Of a stretch of 64,000 nucleotides of DNA, positions 15,066-30,600 are shown in pieces. Source of the stretch: Pterobdella sp. o SKG-2022. Lineage: Eukaryota > Annelida > Clitellata > Hirudinida > Piscicolidae. The stretch spans positions 1,531,779 through 1,595,778 of the forward strand of contig OZ038324.1 in assembly GCA_964035795.1 (NCBI GenBank). The letters are read 5' to 3'. The notes beneath the pieces are model-generated. The model ran no database searches. It saw only the letters and a list, made by a program, of their open reading frames with translations, and had not been told where the DNA came from. Position numbers and translations under genes: made by a program. How positions within the stretch are numbered: the first letter of the stretch is position 1; every line of letters starts with the position of its first letter.

Positions 15066-15656
15066 TTCGAAGATTTTATTTTTTTCGAAATTTTAGCATT
15101 AAGAAAAGCTAACTACTACTTAAAATTTTCAAAAATTATTTATATATAATTTGCTAATACAAATATTACTAAAAAAATTTTATAGTTTAATTTGATATAA
15201 AAAAAAATTAATATTTAAGTACTTTTTTGAAGTTATAGTTTTTCACTTCTTGAAATAAATTTTAAAATACTTTTAGTTTTCCAGCTATTTTTAGCTAAAA
15301 TTTATATGAATTTGTTTGGTATATTTTATTTTTCGGAGTCTTCAAAAACTCAAAGTTTTTCAAGAAGTTTTTTTGGGGTTCATAATGAAGTGGTGACATT
15401 TGGCATTTAAAGGTTTTTCAAGTGCAAAGTTGACAAATTTCATGGATGCTTGCAATCAGTGAAAAATTAATAAAAAGTGCAAATATGAAGTTTAAAGTTC
15501 TTCAAACAAAATATTTCATTACATCGAAAAAATTTTGCCTCTAGAATATTGTATATGGTTCTAAAAGATTCCAATCTATAATAAAAGTACATAACACTGA
15601 TAAATGAGAAAAAAAATGGACCAAATTAATTTTTCAAAGTTTTTTTAAAAACTTTT
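15066..15656. other. Intergenic gap between polycystin-1-like end and SGF29 start
   Basis: Very AT-rich sequence of about 590 bp between two minus-strand genes. It should contain the polycystin 3' untranslated region and the SGF29 promoter. I see no exon, RNA gene or clear motif here. Confidence 0.5.
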
Positions 15657-18600
15657 TCATGTTCTTTCTGTTGCATTCAATTCTTTTCGACTCAAAATCC
15701 TCAAAACAGAATCGAACTGTGCGTCCAAACTCTCAATTTGCTCCTTCAAGTTCTTCGAGGTTATTCTAGGTGCCACGCTGCTCTTCATCTTCATTTTTCT
15801 TCGCTAAAAATATTTTTTAAATTTGAATATTATAAAGCCCCTAAAATGTTATAAATTTTAGAAGCAAACACTTGAATAAAAGCCTAAAAAGTAAGGTACA
15901 CATAATCATTACTAACTCCAAGCGCCTCCTTAATTTTATCGAACAAAAAATCGACAACTTCGTGCTCATTGCTTTGTTTTTGGACGTTGCTTCGAACAAC
16001 TTGAAAGGCCTCTGTGACGATAGTGATGAAAAGGGTCAGTAGGATGAAGGCTAGGATGGTCATGAAGGCGAAGAAGATAAAAGTGCCAAAATATGGACTC
16101 GCCTGATTATAGAGATTTTCCCAGTTAAAATTAAATCGAAATTAATTTTTAAAATAGGATTCAATACTTATTAAATCCGTTAAACTTTAATCTTTTTATT
16201 TCGTAAGTTTATACTTAAAATTCATGAAAGTATTTTTAGATTTATAAAATTATTTTTAGGTTCATGAAAGTATTTTTAGATTAAAGTATGATCAAAACCC
16301 TCTTCATGTCTTGGAAGTCAAACTTGCCGACCAGCATTTGCAGGCATTGTTGTGTTGCTAAGGTGAAAGATGAAAAAGTCACCAAGCTCTGGATGTAAAC
16401 CAAGTAGAAAAGCTGCACAAACGCGAAGAAGATGATGCAAAAAATGATGGAGAAGGAAGCGAGGTACTTGCTGGCATACGACAATGTTGAGCCAAACAGT
16501 CCGATGTTTTTGTTAAACCTTCATCAAGTGTTATTCATTTAAGTAGACAATTTTATAAAAATTTTCACATGTTGACACTGTGGACTCACCTAAGAATTTT
16601 GATGAGTTTCAATGTGGATAGGAAAACTACCAGTGACACGAAGGACAACAGAAGCTCATGCCAGGCTGCCACCTCTTGCAAGCGGATGTATCCATTTCCT
16701 GCAGTCTCTCGAAACACCTTCAGTATCTTCTCCACTTGGAAGAACCTTATGACGTAGATGGCAACGCTTCCGATGGAAAGAACAAGATTGGTAACTTCAA
16801 CCCAGCTCCAAAATCGTTTGAAGTAGGCTTTTTTGAGTTTCACAAAAAGTATGATTTCTAAAATAGAATAGTAAATGGTAAGAACAACGTAGATGGCCAG
16901 ACTGATGTAGAAGATAACAGAAGCGCTGGTGAGAAGGTTGACAGAATCAATCCTTTCATAAACTTCAAAGCCACCAGTGTTGAGTAGTTCGAAGACCACA
17001 GTGACAATGCCAAAAAGGTTTGAGTGAACGTTGTACACAGAGAACTCGAGAAAAACAGCTCTTGTGTATTGATCAATCCAACGACTCTCTTTCAGCCTTG
17101 CCACTTGACTTTGCAGCTGGTTCAAGGTGCCTTTGAGTTCAGCCACGTACCCTCCCCCTCGGTACAAAGCATGCGTGCCGAAGACTGGAAGACTGTTCAA
17201 ACTTTTGGCGCTTCTATAAACAAATTCGGACATGAAATAGTGGGGAAACTTATGAGTGGTGTTGAGAGGGATGGTGAATGCGGGAGAAGTGGTGTTTGAC
17301 ATGGGCATCCAGCCAGGATAGTAATCATTCATGTCCTCCTTCTCGAAACTGTAAGGAACATTGCAGATGTCAAGAATGTTCTTCATGTAAATGGGAACTT
17401 TGCACGCATCTGGAAAAGTTCGATATTCATTCAGTTTGGTATGTCTTATATTGATATAAGCCATAAAAAAACATTGTTTAGAAACTTTTTTGGACTCGGA
17501 GCTGTCGTAGAGTGGCGAACCCCATCAGCCTGGATACAGTGTCCACCAGATGACCTCGGAGGCCAAAAGGTTGCATACCATTGTAGAACTTTTCTGACCT
17601 TTATTTGGGGTTAATGAGTTTATCTAACAACCATGACATGTTTAGTTAGAAGAATTCAAAACGTGAAAGCACCTCAAACCACGGTTGACAATTGTTTCCA
17701 GCCACGCCCAAAAATCTTCCATCGTTTTTACCTAGAAAAATAATTCCAAAGAAGCTTTTAGCAATTTGAATAATTTTTGTTCTGTTTCAAACTTTCAAGT
17801 CATTCAAATACTCTTCAAAAAATATAAGATATATAAAATTTTACAACTTCTCAAAATCTTTCATAATAGAATCAAATTTCATATAATCTATCATGTTATT
17901 GAACTGCAATCAGCTTTCACCACTCATATCTCACACAAACACTCTTGAATGCTGACTTCTAAGTTGATCTTTCCAGAAAATATTCTCTCCAGGTTCCACT
18001 TGATCCGGTAGTCTTCAGGCTGTTTGAACTGGTAGCTGATGGTGATGGTGGCCCACAGGAAAATGCAGTAGAGCAACACCTGGCACAAATATTTCCACAA
18101 CTTAGCAATATCGATCATGCACAACTGCTTAGTTTATTATAAAGCACGTTGTTATGATCAGGTTTATAGGGATATGACCTCTTTGAGAGCCCCGTGCAAA
18201 CGAACTTCCTTGAGTCTGCCAAAGTTCAAAATCTTTATTGAAATCCATTAACACAAACTAGGATCATGTTTTGATATATTTAAAGCACAAACCTCTTTTC
18301 TCTGATTTTTCTGATGCTGCCAGAGTCAGGCATCAAGTCCTGCAATGTTTTGCTTTTTGCACAGTCTAAGTGTAAAGATTATTATTATGATAACCATATG
18401 AAATTACGAAATACAAAATACTTACGACGTCTTTAAAAGTAGGATATCCAAGTTTTCAAATTTTAAATGCTCAAAAATGTTTATTCAAATAATGGTAACG
18501 TTGCTAGATAAATTTATATAGAATAGTCAAGTGTATGGTAAGTAAGCTTAATGTAAACAGAAACAAAAAATGGAAGACACCACCATTAAGAAGTTTTTCA

Positions 18601-21600
18601 TGGACCCACTCTTCATCATGAGCCAAATGCTTGTTCTCTTCATCTTCTTCTTCCTCCTCCTCCTCCTCTTCGTTCTCTATTGGCTTCTTGAATATTATGG
18701 CAAAGAGCATGGCTGCTAACAAAATCTGAAATCATTTGATTCAGCATTTTCAATAAAACCTTATCCATTAAAAAGTTTTTTTGAATCACTAATAATTTTA
18801 AAAGATTAAAAAAAATTTTGGCAACAAATCGAATTAAAAATGCCGGAAGTTGGTATCTTTTGATATTAAACACTAAATGCTTTTTAATAAATTCATTAAA
18901 ATTTAAATTATTACAAAGGTCGCTAACTTTGATGGGCTGTGTGAGGAAGATAGACGTGATGATGGAGATGACGAGGGATGTCAGCCATTTTTTTACCTTC
19001 TCGTCTTGGAACATTATTCCTTGAAAATTCAACGTTTTAATGATAGTTTTAAAACCTTCAAAAAATATTTCACTGAAAATATTTTGATTTCCAATTAAGA
19101 ACTTATGTGTCTAAGAAATGATACACTAATGTTTCTGATAGCAAATTCACCCACCATAGAACGTAACCCCAACCACCCCTCCTGCCGTCGCAAGCCACAG
19201 CAGCCCCCATGCGATGATTTTGCACCACCATGGCAACATAAACTTTTTCTTTTTCTTCTTTTTTCCATCTTTTTTGGTGTTTTCATCATTGGCGACCAAA
19301 GACACATCATCCGAACGAGTGTCATCGACGTCTGTGAAGGATTCTTTGTAGGTGTTCACGTTTGTTTCTTTTTGTTTCTTCATCCCTTCTACTTTTTCTT
19401 CTTCACTTTCTTTTTTTCCTGTCTTTTCATTAGATCTTTTCTGCATAATCTTCAAAGCTTGGGATATTTTTGAGCCTTTTTGAATCCTGTCTCTGGACTT
19501 CTTGAAGAGGAGAGCGATAATGAAGTTGATGGGGAAGACGATAAAGTTGCTGATAAAACCCACATAGATCTGCATAGATCAGTCAAGTCGTTATCAAACC
19601 AACAATACAATCAAAAATAAGATTATAGTGGCATTAACTTCAATAAATTATAACAAACATCACATATCACAACTATCAGTGATAGACAATTGTTTTTAAC
19701 GGATGACCTGCTCCATACTGATGCTGAAGACACCAATGTCTAGCTTGTTGGGGGAGCTTTGGTCGGTGGTGCCATAGAACATGGCATTGGCAAACATGAC
19801 GGAGAAGAGCAGGCACAAACAACATGACAAACGCTGCACTCTAGTGAATCTACTTGAAGCTCTGCTGGAAACAATCGAAAACCACAAGTGATCATCAACG
19901 AAGCCTGTGGAGTTCATGCTGGAATTAGTCTTACTTTATGAACATTTCTATAAGAAGGATATGCGAACGTTGGGATTTTGGTTTTAAATTTTAATTAAAT
20001 TTTTCTAATACTTTTAAATACCCTTAGCAGCTTTTTTGTTGAAGATGTGCTTAGACACAGTCAGCTGTTGTTGACTCGCCACAGGAACCAGTCTTGATAT
20101 CTTCAATTCAATCACATAACTTTAACTTTTATAACACCACATAATAAACAAACCTGTCCATCGTCATACTCCAGAGCCAGCCAGTTGTCAATCAGGAAGA
20201 AGAACTTTTGCGAGGTTTGGATGTCTCTGATGCACACGCTGTCCAAGAACCAACCTGCCTTGTTCTTGATGGTTTGAGTTTCAAGTTAATTGTTAGTTAA
20301 CAATAACTGAGGTTTTGATAAATTAATTCATATTTTTGAAACCTTCTTTCCTGAATTGTCATGCCAAATCTTCAAATACAAGAGTTCTCCCAGAGGTCTG
20401 TGGAGGTGATGGTGAAATTATATAATGGATTTTTTGCACAACATACTAATGTCTGTAGTATTTTTCATAACTCTAGACAGTGAGGCATTGAGTAGTATGT
20501 TTTTATGTGGGGAAATACACGCAAGACATATTTATAAAAGGAGTTAGAAAAGGTAAAAAAATGATTTAAAATACATAAAATGGAGCTTGCTTGTTTGTTG
20601 ACAATACTTACGATAAAGGTAAATAGAATAAAAAAGTTTTAGAAAAAAATCAGTAAATTTTTGAAGTTAAGCATACTGTTTATAAAAATAAATCATTTTT
20701 TAATGAAATTATAGAAAGGAAGTTATATGAGTGATACAATTGAAACAAAATCAAAAACAATGTTCTATCTACACAAATAAACACAAGGTCAGACCTGGGG
20801 ACACTGAGAAGGAATTGGTCGACAGCCCCTGTGGAAAAGGGCTTCCTGATTCCATCCTCCAACTTTTTAGCCGGTGTCTCTTCTCGTTCTCCACTCAACA
20901 AAATGCTCACCTATGTATACAAACATATTTGAATCAAATGTATTCAAGGCTAATATTTGTGGTTTCAACTTTTGAGTCTGTCCCGGCATTCCTTCTCATA
21001 CCTGTGTTCACCACAACCTCATATAAGTACTTGTCATCTATGTTGTTGTCCAGAAGAGGAGTTAAACCAGACTGAAACAGAAGCATTACTTTATAAATCA
21101 AATTATCACATGTATAACATTTTGTTGAGATTAATATATGTTAAATACTGTTACAAAACTTTTAGTAAGAAACTGCTATCATCATTTAAGTTGAAAAAAT
21201 AAAATATAATCATTGAAAAGTTGAGAAATAAAATCTCCAAATATTCAATCCAACGTGAACTACAAAAGAATAAACCTTGAGAACATCTTTTTTGTCTTGA
21301 TATCGGGCCCAGACCAGCAGAAAAAGATACAGCACACAGATGCATATCTCAGTCAGATACAACGTCATATTTTGAGCGAAACTTGAGTTCTGCGTGGTAC
21401 AAACTCTTTCGTATTTTATGTTTTTGAAAGAATGAAACTTATAAAATTTCCAACCTGTAGAACGAAGCTGATATCGATCTTGTTGGGTTGCACAGCAAAA
21501 GAGCCTCCGAAGGAAGTCAAATGGTAGCATTCACATGCCTGGGTCTCTTCTGTCGTTGTCACACTTACCTTGCAATGCAGTTACAATTTTATTCTGTTTG

Positions 21601-24600
21601 TTTGAGTAGATTTTACTAAAAACGAAGATTATTATTTCGTATATTGAAAGTTACTCAAAACCGAGAAGAAAATTTTTCGAACAGGTATAAGCAGATGCAT
21701 ACTTTGCAGGATGAGTCAGCATTCCATTGCAGGTCCTTGCCATCGTTGGGGTTGTAGTTGCATCCGGATGTGAAAAAAGATGTTTCCAAATTATTTCCTA
21801 CCAGTTCCTTTGACTTCTTAGCTTTCAGTTTGGTTACATCCCCTTTGGTACATAGTTCGATTTCTTCTTCTTGCAGCTGCCTCAGTCCCACAAACCACTG
21901 ACCCGTCTTGTTACTCACCACATCACTCGGAACCATAAAAGAAAAAGACAACTTATTCTCCACTGTCAATTTCAACATTTCAGTTTCGAACAAATTGTAT
22001 GAATAAGCTCAAGATTAAAAATATTATTGGAAACCGACCCACAGCAGGCAGCAACTTTATGTAGTCCCATTGATATATACTTTCATTTTGTTCTGCAGGC
22101 TCCAGATAGGATCCCAACACCAGATAAACAGGCCAATCACCCACCACAAACATCTCTGTGCCGTTCCCAACATTGCTCTTCACATCAGTCTTGTTTGTGT
22201 TCTGCCGATCACCAAATCCCTCGTTTGAGTAGCTTAAGAGGGTGTAATTGGAGTCTTGTTCTACAACTTTGTTTTTATAGTCGTTATTGATGATGAGATG
22301 TATTGCAGAAAATGAGAAGGAGATATCTGCAGCAAAGTGGATCAACTGGGCTGTGACTTCAGCTGCTTCGCTCAAGTTCAACTGTTTACAGTCAAATGAA
22401 TTCACTATTAAACTATCTAGTTAAAAATGGTACACATAAACATATTGTAAGTATATAGTGCTTTTTTAACCTTGGAAGGGGGAGGAAATGGTGTTTTCCT
22501 GGGAATGGTGAGTTTTATGGCAGCACTGGTGTCTGAGGGTGGAGGTTTGATTGGTACAAACAATTTGTAAGTGCGAAATTTTAATTTTTGAATTTATTTT
22601 AATATATTTTTGATAATTTCAAAACGCTTCATCAATTTCAGATAAAACTTTTTTAAAATCTGCAAAAATTCTTCATCGAAGCCACTTTTAATTTTTTTCG
22701 TCTGTCCTCCTTCCTCGTACATGTCCAGGGAGACGATGGAAGAGCTGACTGGAACTTTCTTTGTGTTTTTGAAGAATTGGAAAATGTTCTCCTTTGTTGC
22801 TGTAAGCTGCACCAGAAAATTTATTGCAAGTTTATACTGCAAATTATTTGAACACTAAAGGTAATTTTATTAAGTATAAAGCTTTTCGTTAACAAAGTAA
22901 CATTATTTAGTACGTTATATTGCAAGTTGGATGACCGAATATATTGTCTGTCTATATAATAGAAACAAACACTATGCTTTATTGAAAAACTTAATACACA
23001 AAACACACTTGATTATGTAAGAGATTCTTTCGAAAAGCTTCGTGTATCAAGTTTTTCAATAAACCATAGTGTTTTTCCTATTGTGTTAATTTCCGGCTAT
23101 TTTACGCCTATACTGTTTGTCGTTTTCACATGTTTCTATATATTATTTCTAATAAACTACAGCTTAAGCACAAACCATATACACTGTTATATTTTTGCAA
23201 AACACAAATAAAAAACAAATCAGCCTCAAACCTGCAAAGACACAGCTTTTTGGCTGCCTTCCTCATCCTTGGTGAGCTGTGTCCACGCAGGCAGTTGAAC
23301 CTTGGACCCTCGTGTGTTGAGCTTTTGAGAAGCAATATCTGCTGGCATGGTCTTACCCAAACTAACATCCAAGCTCTCAGTGGATATTTCAAGAGGTGGT
23401 ATGCCAGGCACCAATCTTTTCCTCAAAATCCCCCCCATACTGTCAATCATTTTGTTTAGCCGAGCAACGAATCGTCTGGCCTGGTTCATTTGATATTCAA
23501 GATTTTCATATGTAGTTTTTATTTTTTTAAAATATTCACTCAAAATTACTGATGATCAAAAAATTTTGAATTTGATAGAAGAATGTAAATACAGAAGCTT
23601 TTTGTTCGATGGAATTAGTTTCACTGCGCAGAATCCTCATTGCTTGGTTGGGGTCAGCTGGCAGCTCTGTTGTTCATTTCAAATCATAATTCTTTCTAAA
23701 CAATTACCTTTCTAAAAATTTTTATAAAATATTTTAATTGATATCTGTGAGAGATTAAATGATCACCTGCTCGGTCGCTGTTGTAGTCTGTGTCGTAGAA
23801 GTAGTAGGGTCCCTGAGCTGCAGCCTCCAGGTCAGACACCGTGCCGTCCTTTATGCCGAAGTTCGTGCCCTGGTCGAGAAGTTACATGTTTTTGGTAAGT
23901 ATTTTGTCAATACGTATCTTTTTTTATCTGCAGATCGAGTTTTAATATTTTTTTATAACGATAAAATTTAGTTTGAATCAAGTGCTCATGAAATGCTCAA
24001 ACGTGCTAACAGCCAAGAGGTTGCCAACAAACGATGTGATGCCCTTGGCTACATCCGTCAACGACTCTAGCGAAGCATCATCACTCAAGATGTCAAAAGT
24101 CTCCATTAATGAATCCATCCTTTTGGTAGCTGTGGCTTGCACGTTTCTTGAAAGCTCACTAGGGGCGTTGGTAATGGAGGCTAGTGTGTTGGTGACCATT
24201 CCGATGTCTTCAATGGAAAGGGGAGTGATTGTATTGACTGCTTCCAGCATCTGAGTTCTTAATTGGGCGTTTCTTTCTCGCAGCTTTTGGTACTCATTCT
24301 TTAAAAAATATTTTTGAAGGTTTAGAGTTTTTATAAGCTAGAATATGTTTTAAAAGTTCAAGTGAAGAAAAATAAAATTATTCACACTAGCAGCGGCAGC
24401 ATCGTTGGGATAAGGCTGGCCTCCACCATAACCTGATAAATGATATTTTGATTCAGCTATTTTTGCAGATAAACAAGTTTCAGCAATTTCCACTCACTAT
24501 CCATTTTGTTTTCTAGATCAGACTCTAGAGCACTGCCTAAAGCTGAAAAGTACTGGCAAATTTGCATCATATCTCCTTCGGCTGCAAGGCTGGTGAACAG

Positions 24601-27600
24601 GTCACTTGAGTCAGAAGCAGAGTCTCCACCACTCAGACTGGATAACAAGTCGTCAATCTGGTCTGCACTCATCTCGTCCACCTTCATTGTTCAATATCAA
24701 TTCAAAATTCATTAAATAGAAATATTTGAATGTCATTAAGACCTGCAGTCGATCAATTGAGAGGTAGTGGGTGACCGAGCTGAGGCCATCAATAACATCC
24801 ACCCCCAACTGCCACCAGGCATGGGTGCCGTTGGAAGGAGAAGAGGCAAGGGTGAGACCCTGCAAGACACCTTCAGCATTGCCTCCCAACTCCACTTTCT
24901 TCGTCGTGTCGTAGGGAGACTTCACTATATATTGTTTAATCATTTAATGCAGTTGTTTGTTTCTACACCTCAAAAGAAAACATACAATAGAAGATGTATT
25001 GTTTGATGGGGTACTCTGAACGCCAGTTTTGGCAGAAAAACTTGAACTTGGATTGCATGGAAGTACCGTGGAGAGGGCTGACATGGCACGAGCCTCCCCA
25101 GGGAGACCTGGTCACCTCCAGCTCCATCGTGGCTTCTGTCTCCTCGGTGGTTGCTGTCACTCGGATGCGAGCTGTGTTTGATATGGCTTCCACGTACAAA
25201 ATACTTTTCTCGAAAAGCAACTTCTTAATCAAGACTTCGTTCGGGTAACTTCCTTCAAATTTTTTGTTGTTATTCATTTATTAACTTTTAGTAAAATTTG
25301 AATTTCAAATTTTTTAACTTTTTGCTTTTTAAAATGTAATAAAAGCTTCAAGAACCGATGACGAAGTCTTGTGTGAAGTCAGGAATGTCGATCCATTTAA
25401 GAGACAGGGTCTGCTTTTGCGCAGTCCACGTGAAGGACATATCTTCTCGACATCTATCCACGCACTTGCTGTAAACTTTCAAGTCAAAGGTCGAGCTGAT
25501 CACTTTGTAACCAGAGGAAGGTGAACAAAGTTTCGAATCTGAACATCTTGAAATATTTATAATTAGCTTTTGATGTTGGATATATATTTTAATCGATAAA
25601 ATGATTAAAGTTCTAATTTGTTGTAATGAATGAATGATTTTCAAGTTTAGCTTACCCCATCTCAAGCTGAGGCACACTGCCTTCCACCACTTCAACTTTC
25701 ACCTCATCATTATCTTCTCTTACGCCTGACATAGTGCAGTCACATTTCACATTGTCAGTCAGTGTTATAAATTGACTTTTGGAATAAATTGAGGGTTTAC
25801 AAATCATGAACTTAAAAATAAAAAAAATTTTAAACTTGAACTAACCAGATCGCACGATGCATTTGAAGACATAAACCTCATTGGCTTTAAAGACCTGACC
25901 ACTCATCCTCAACACACCACTCTCGATGGCCAGATGACCAGGCCCAAACGAGAAGCACCCACCCAAGTTTCTGTTTGTGATCACTGATGATGAGGTAATG
26001 GTAGGCACAGGCATGTATGCCTTAGACTCGATAGATCCATCAGGGTTCAGAGGTAAGCTCTCGTTTAGCAGACGACAATACCAGGTGAATGAGTCAAACT
26101 AGACAAGTTCCATATGGATATTTTTAAATTTTAATTATAATTAATTAGTAGAAAATATGAAACCTTTGGAGTGGTTCCAACAAAATCTGGATCAATTGAG
26201 TAAAGAGCCGGACTCAATTCTAGAAAGTCTTCCCGTCCCAGCTTAAAGCTGCTCAGTCCTGATTTTGTCATGGAAGCAACAATTGGAGAGCCAATGATTT
26301 CAAAGTAGGACTTGACAACTTGGTAAAAGCCAGGAAATTCCATGGAGACGTTGTACGTAGCCAAGTAGAGACCCACGCTGAGAAACTTGGCAGGAATCAA
26401 AAGAGAAGAGCTTGTGTGCGATGTGAGATTGGCAATCTCAAGCACCCTAAGAAGAGTGTTGCCTGTAGCAGGATCTACTCGATGCACTTTCCAAACTTTG
26501 GAGTTCTTGGTGGCAGCAGGGCATATAATTTTGACACTGCCGCTAAAGGTGGCTGTCTCGCTGTAAACGAATTTGACGGGGTTGAACCAGTCTTTACTCG
26601 CTTTCGTTATGCTTACTTGAGGCCTTTGACAATCACTGTCGGAAATTGTAAGAAGAGCTGGTGTTGTTTTCAAATCTTGGATCAAATTATCTTTGTACAC
26701 ACTTGTCACCTTAGAATTTTTATATATGTTAAGGATTTAATAACTAAAACTGCTTGAAAGGTTTACTTCAAAGGTTCCAAAAGTACTCAATGACTTTTGT
26801 ATGATGAGTGGGTTGGTGATGGGGGACGAGGTGGGGTCTGAGCAACTAGAGCCGTAGAAGAACTTGTGCACTACTTGAGAGGTGTCCACATTTGTGATTG
26901 TCACCTGAGTTTCAGATTTAATAAAATTTCACTTTTTTTTTTCAAATTCAACAAAAATAAAGCAATAAAGCGATGAAGCTCACAGTTAAACAAGAACTTT
27001 GTAGATTGAGATCGTCAAAAGTGAAGTTGATTGAGAATATTTGTGCAGGAGGGACTGTGGAGGGGTTGATGTTCATGAGAATTTTTGTAGGGATGTGAGC
27101 AGAAGTGAGGGTAGTTGTGTGGTTGACAGGCCCAAAATCGTTGACCATGGTCAGTGTCACTCTGTAGGTTCCCGTCTGCAATCAAACATGGTTGAAGGAA
27201 ATGGAAATTTTTTAGAAAATTTTAGATGTCTAAGTTCAAAAATGTTCAAAAGTTATAGAAAATCTTTCAGTCTGTAATCCTTGCATTTATGATGTGCAAA
27301 TTGATATTTATAAGTAAATCTTATTTCAGTTTTCTATTTTGGCCACTTTTAGAAATTTTAGAAAATATTTCATAAAACATTATATAACTTGCACCTTGGG
27401 CACAGAGAAGATGAAGGAGGAAGCAGGCTCGAAAGACAGAGTGGTGACTTCAGAGGTAGGCAGATGCACCACTTTGAGCCTCACCTGCAACAGAGTTCCT
27501 GTCAAGTGGTCCGTATCACGTCCAAGTGTATGTAATACACTTTAAACGTATCAAGAATATGACACAAACTTCGTGGTTTGTTTTTACCACTGTTTGTGTA

Positions 27601-30600
27601 CTGACATGTTGAGCAAATTTAAAGGTTTTTTACCCTTTCATCTATTTTAAAAATTTTTTATAATAATTTTTTTAAGTCACAAGGCGTTTTCATTACCAAG
27701 GCAGCAAGCAGCCCATACTTACCAGTGTAGGTAGCTTTGCAAATAATTTCTCTGGTGAAAGGGTAAACGTTCATGTCTGGTCCAAGGCCAGGCACCAGGT
27801 TGGAAGGGGGGGTGTCGACTGGGTGGTATAAGTATGTGGCTGCAACTCCTGTTATCGGTGTCAATATGGCTGCCTGTTAAGTTGGAGTTTTTGATTTTGA
27901 AAAACTTATTTTTATATAATTTTTAAAAATTTGAATATTATATATGTTTATGATTTCAAATTTATAGACTGTAAAACAAACCGAGATATTATAGGTGACG
28001 TTGGAGGCAAGATTGAACATGAAGATGGAGATATTGAATATCCCTGAAGTCTGGTAAGTGTACAAGAAATTGAAAGGATAGAATCTGAGTGTTGTGGAAG
28101 TTGGGAACTTTGGTGGCTGCAAAGTTGCCAAGAACTCTGATGTGAGGTTTACAGGAGGTGCTAACAGCCAGTCTAGTTGCTGTTTGATAGGGTAGTTGAG
28201 AGGCTCGTTGTAGTCTGTGATCACTGTCACCTCTTGAGGCAGAAAGAGGTCACTAGGGTAGTAAAGAGTGATATTGAGTAGACTGGAGGAAGAGGGGATG
28301 GGTGAGTTGTGGAGGAGGTAGAAGCTGTCGGTTAGTGGGTGCAGCACTTTCATCTCGTATGTCATGTTTACTTTGCTACGGTAGTTGAAGGCGTACACCT
28401 TGACGAAATATATTCCGGTCTTTTGGTATGTGTGGAACTGAAAATCCGGCTCAACTACTGTCTTTCCTGAGTTTAGAAAATCAAACTCGAGTTTTTAATA
28501 AATATATTTTGTCTCTCTTATTTTGTTTTAAATTTATATAAACTCTAAAAAAAAATTTTTTTGTTTTCCCAATCATCAAAGACCTTTGCGGAGCACAGTA
28601 ATCACGGGACTTCCATCTCCAAAGTCGAACATCAGGGTGACGTTGCTACCAGTCTCCATGGTGACACCAAATTTGTGGGACCACATGTAGCCTGCAGCTG
28701 GCATATTGTACACAAATGCCAGAGAAGAAATGGGAGTAAGGATGATGACTGGGGTGGAAAAGGAGGCAAAAGTCTGGTTGTTGTAGGCGGTGTACTTGAT
28801 GATGAACGTTCCTTCATCGACGTAGAAATGGCAGTACAACTAGTGTGGTTGGAAAGGTTTTGAATTATAGTATAAAGTAATTTGAACAAAAGATCTTACT
28901 TCAAATATATTTGGAAGTTTTTAAAAAATGAACCACCTTGTTGTGGTCATAAAGAAGGCTATGTGAACTATTTCCATTTCCGTAAGAGATGTTGACATAT
29001 ATGTTTGTCATGAATGTTGGTGAAGAAAGTTTGAAACAGAGTTCATTGTGGTAGCTTGGGATGGGGTCAAAAACGTTCTTAAGCCTGGGAGTCAATGTTT
29101 CATCGCTTAGAGTGATTTTACCAATGGCACCTGAGACAATCACTGTAAAGTTTCGGGTTAACTCCTCTGCGTGGCTGCTCACTACCACTGTGACGAAATA
29201 TTGGCCTGAGTATGAGTAAGAGTGAGAGACGGTCTGAGAACTTGGAGTAGGAGAGTAAAAAGGAAGAGAAATTATTTTATCGGTAGTGGAATCGTTGAAG
29301 TTGAACTGGAACTGGAAGGAGGTTCCTGTTGCGACTGAAGCTTGACAAGAAAAAGTTTGACTGCTGTTCACTTTGGGAGGGTTGCAACTCAAAGTCAGGC
29401 CTGTTATTGCAGTTTCTATGTAGAAATCAAATGTTTTTGTCTCTGTGCCCAAGTAATTGGTACCAGTGATGACGACGGGGACGACAAGGTTGGTGGTGTA
29501 AGGCTTGATGTAGTCCCTGGTAGACCCTGTTTTGGCAGTATCATCCCAGATTACAGGGTAAGCCAAGCCATCAAACTTTAAGGTGAAAATGCAGTTTTTG
29601 CCTTCGTCGATGGTGAAGGATATCTTGATAGGAAGATTCTTCACAGCACCTTCTTTTACTAACTGAATGTTAGTAATTGGGTACTCAACCAATTGATCAA
29701 ATGAGAAACTGACTCGAGAGATGTTGTTGAAACAAGTGACACTGAGGCTGTAGAGACCGGGCAGTTGATACTGGTGTTTGTGCACACGAGAAGCAAGTAA
29801 CAACTGCTGCTCTGTTTCACTGCGGGCAAAAGATCATCATCATCAAGTTGGATATGACGACTTTATTGAATACATTATATTATTTTTTAAATAAGTGCCA
29901 CAAATTAAAGGCCTACTTGATCTCGGCACCCAGTCCATGGTTCCACGTGCAAACATAATGGTTGCCATAAGCAAGAGACACGTTGAACTGGCCATCGACA
30001 CCAGTGCTAATGACCTTGTTGGACACTACCTTCAAACCACCCAAATACTCCTCCACACAGACCTCCACCTCCGCAGACATCATGGAAGATACCATGTTGC
30101 TAATCAAACACGTGATCTGTCGTTGCAAAAAATCAATTATTGATCTCTTATTTATTCCAAAACATGGTAGTTTTGTTTATAGTGAATCTGAACGGACTTT
30201 TTGACAGCCGAGAGACATAAAATTGATGGTAAGAGTGGGTGTGGTGGTGTTGACGTCACCCTCCCTATCCGTTATATTCCAGGTGTATGTCAGTTTGAAA
30301 CCTTGCAAAACGTTATCAATTGAAGCATTCTCAAGTTTCAAGAATGCTTTCATAAAAGACTTCAAAATTTGACTAAACATTTGAGCACTGACCAGTGTGG
30401 GGCTTGAGGGTGAGGGTGAGTGATTGGTTGGAGGGCCAAATGCTGGGAGCTATGATGGTACTGCATGAGGTATTATTGATTATCAAAAGAAGTTTGATGT
30501 CGTTTAAGAAAATAGTTTACAATATCAAAAACAGTTGTCACCTGTCGTTGATGGGGCTAGAGACTGTGATGGTGGTAGTGTTGGTGATGCTCGAGCGAGG

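Noticed and set aside
16569..17299. Plus-strand frames opposite the polycystin TOP-domain exon
   Set aside because: Antisense shadows; the minus-strand frame carries the conserved polycystin residues.
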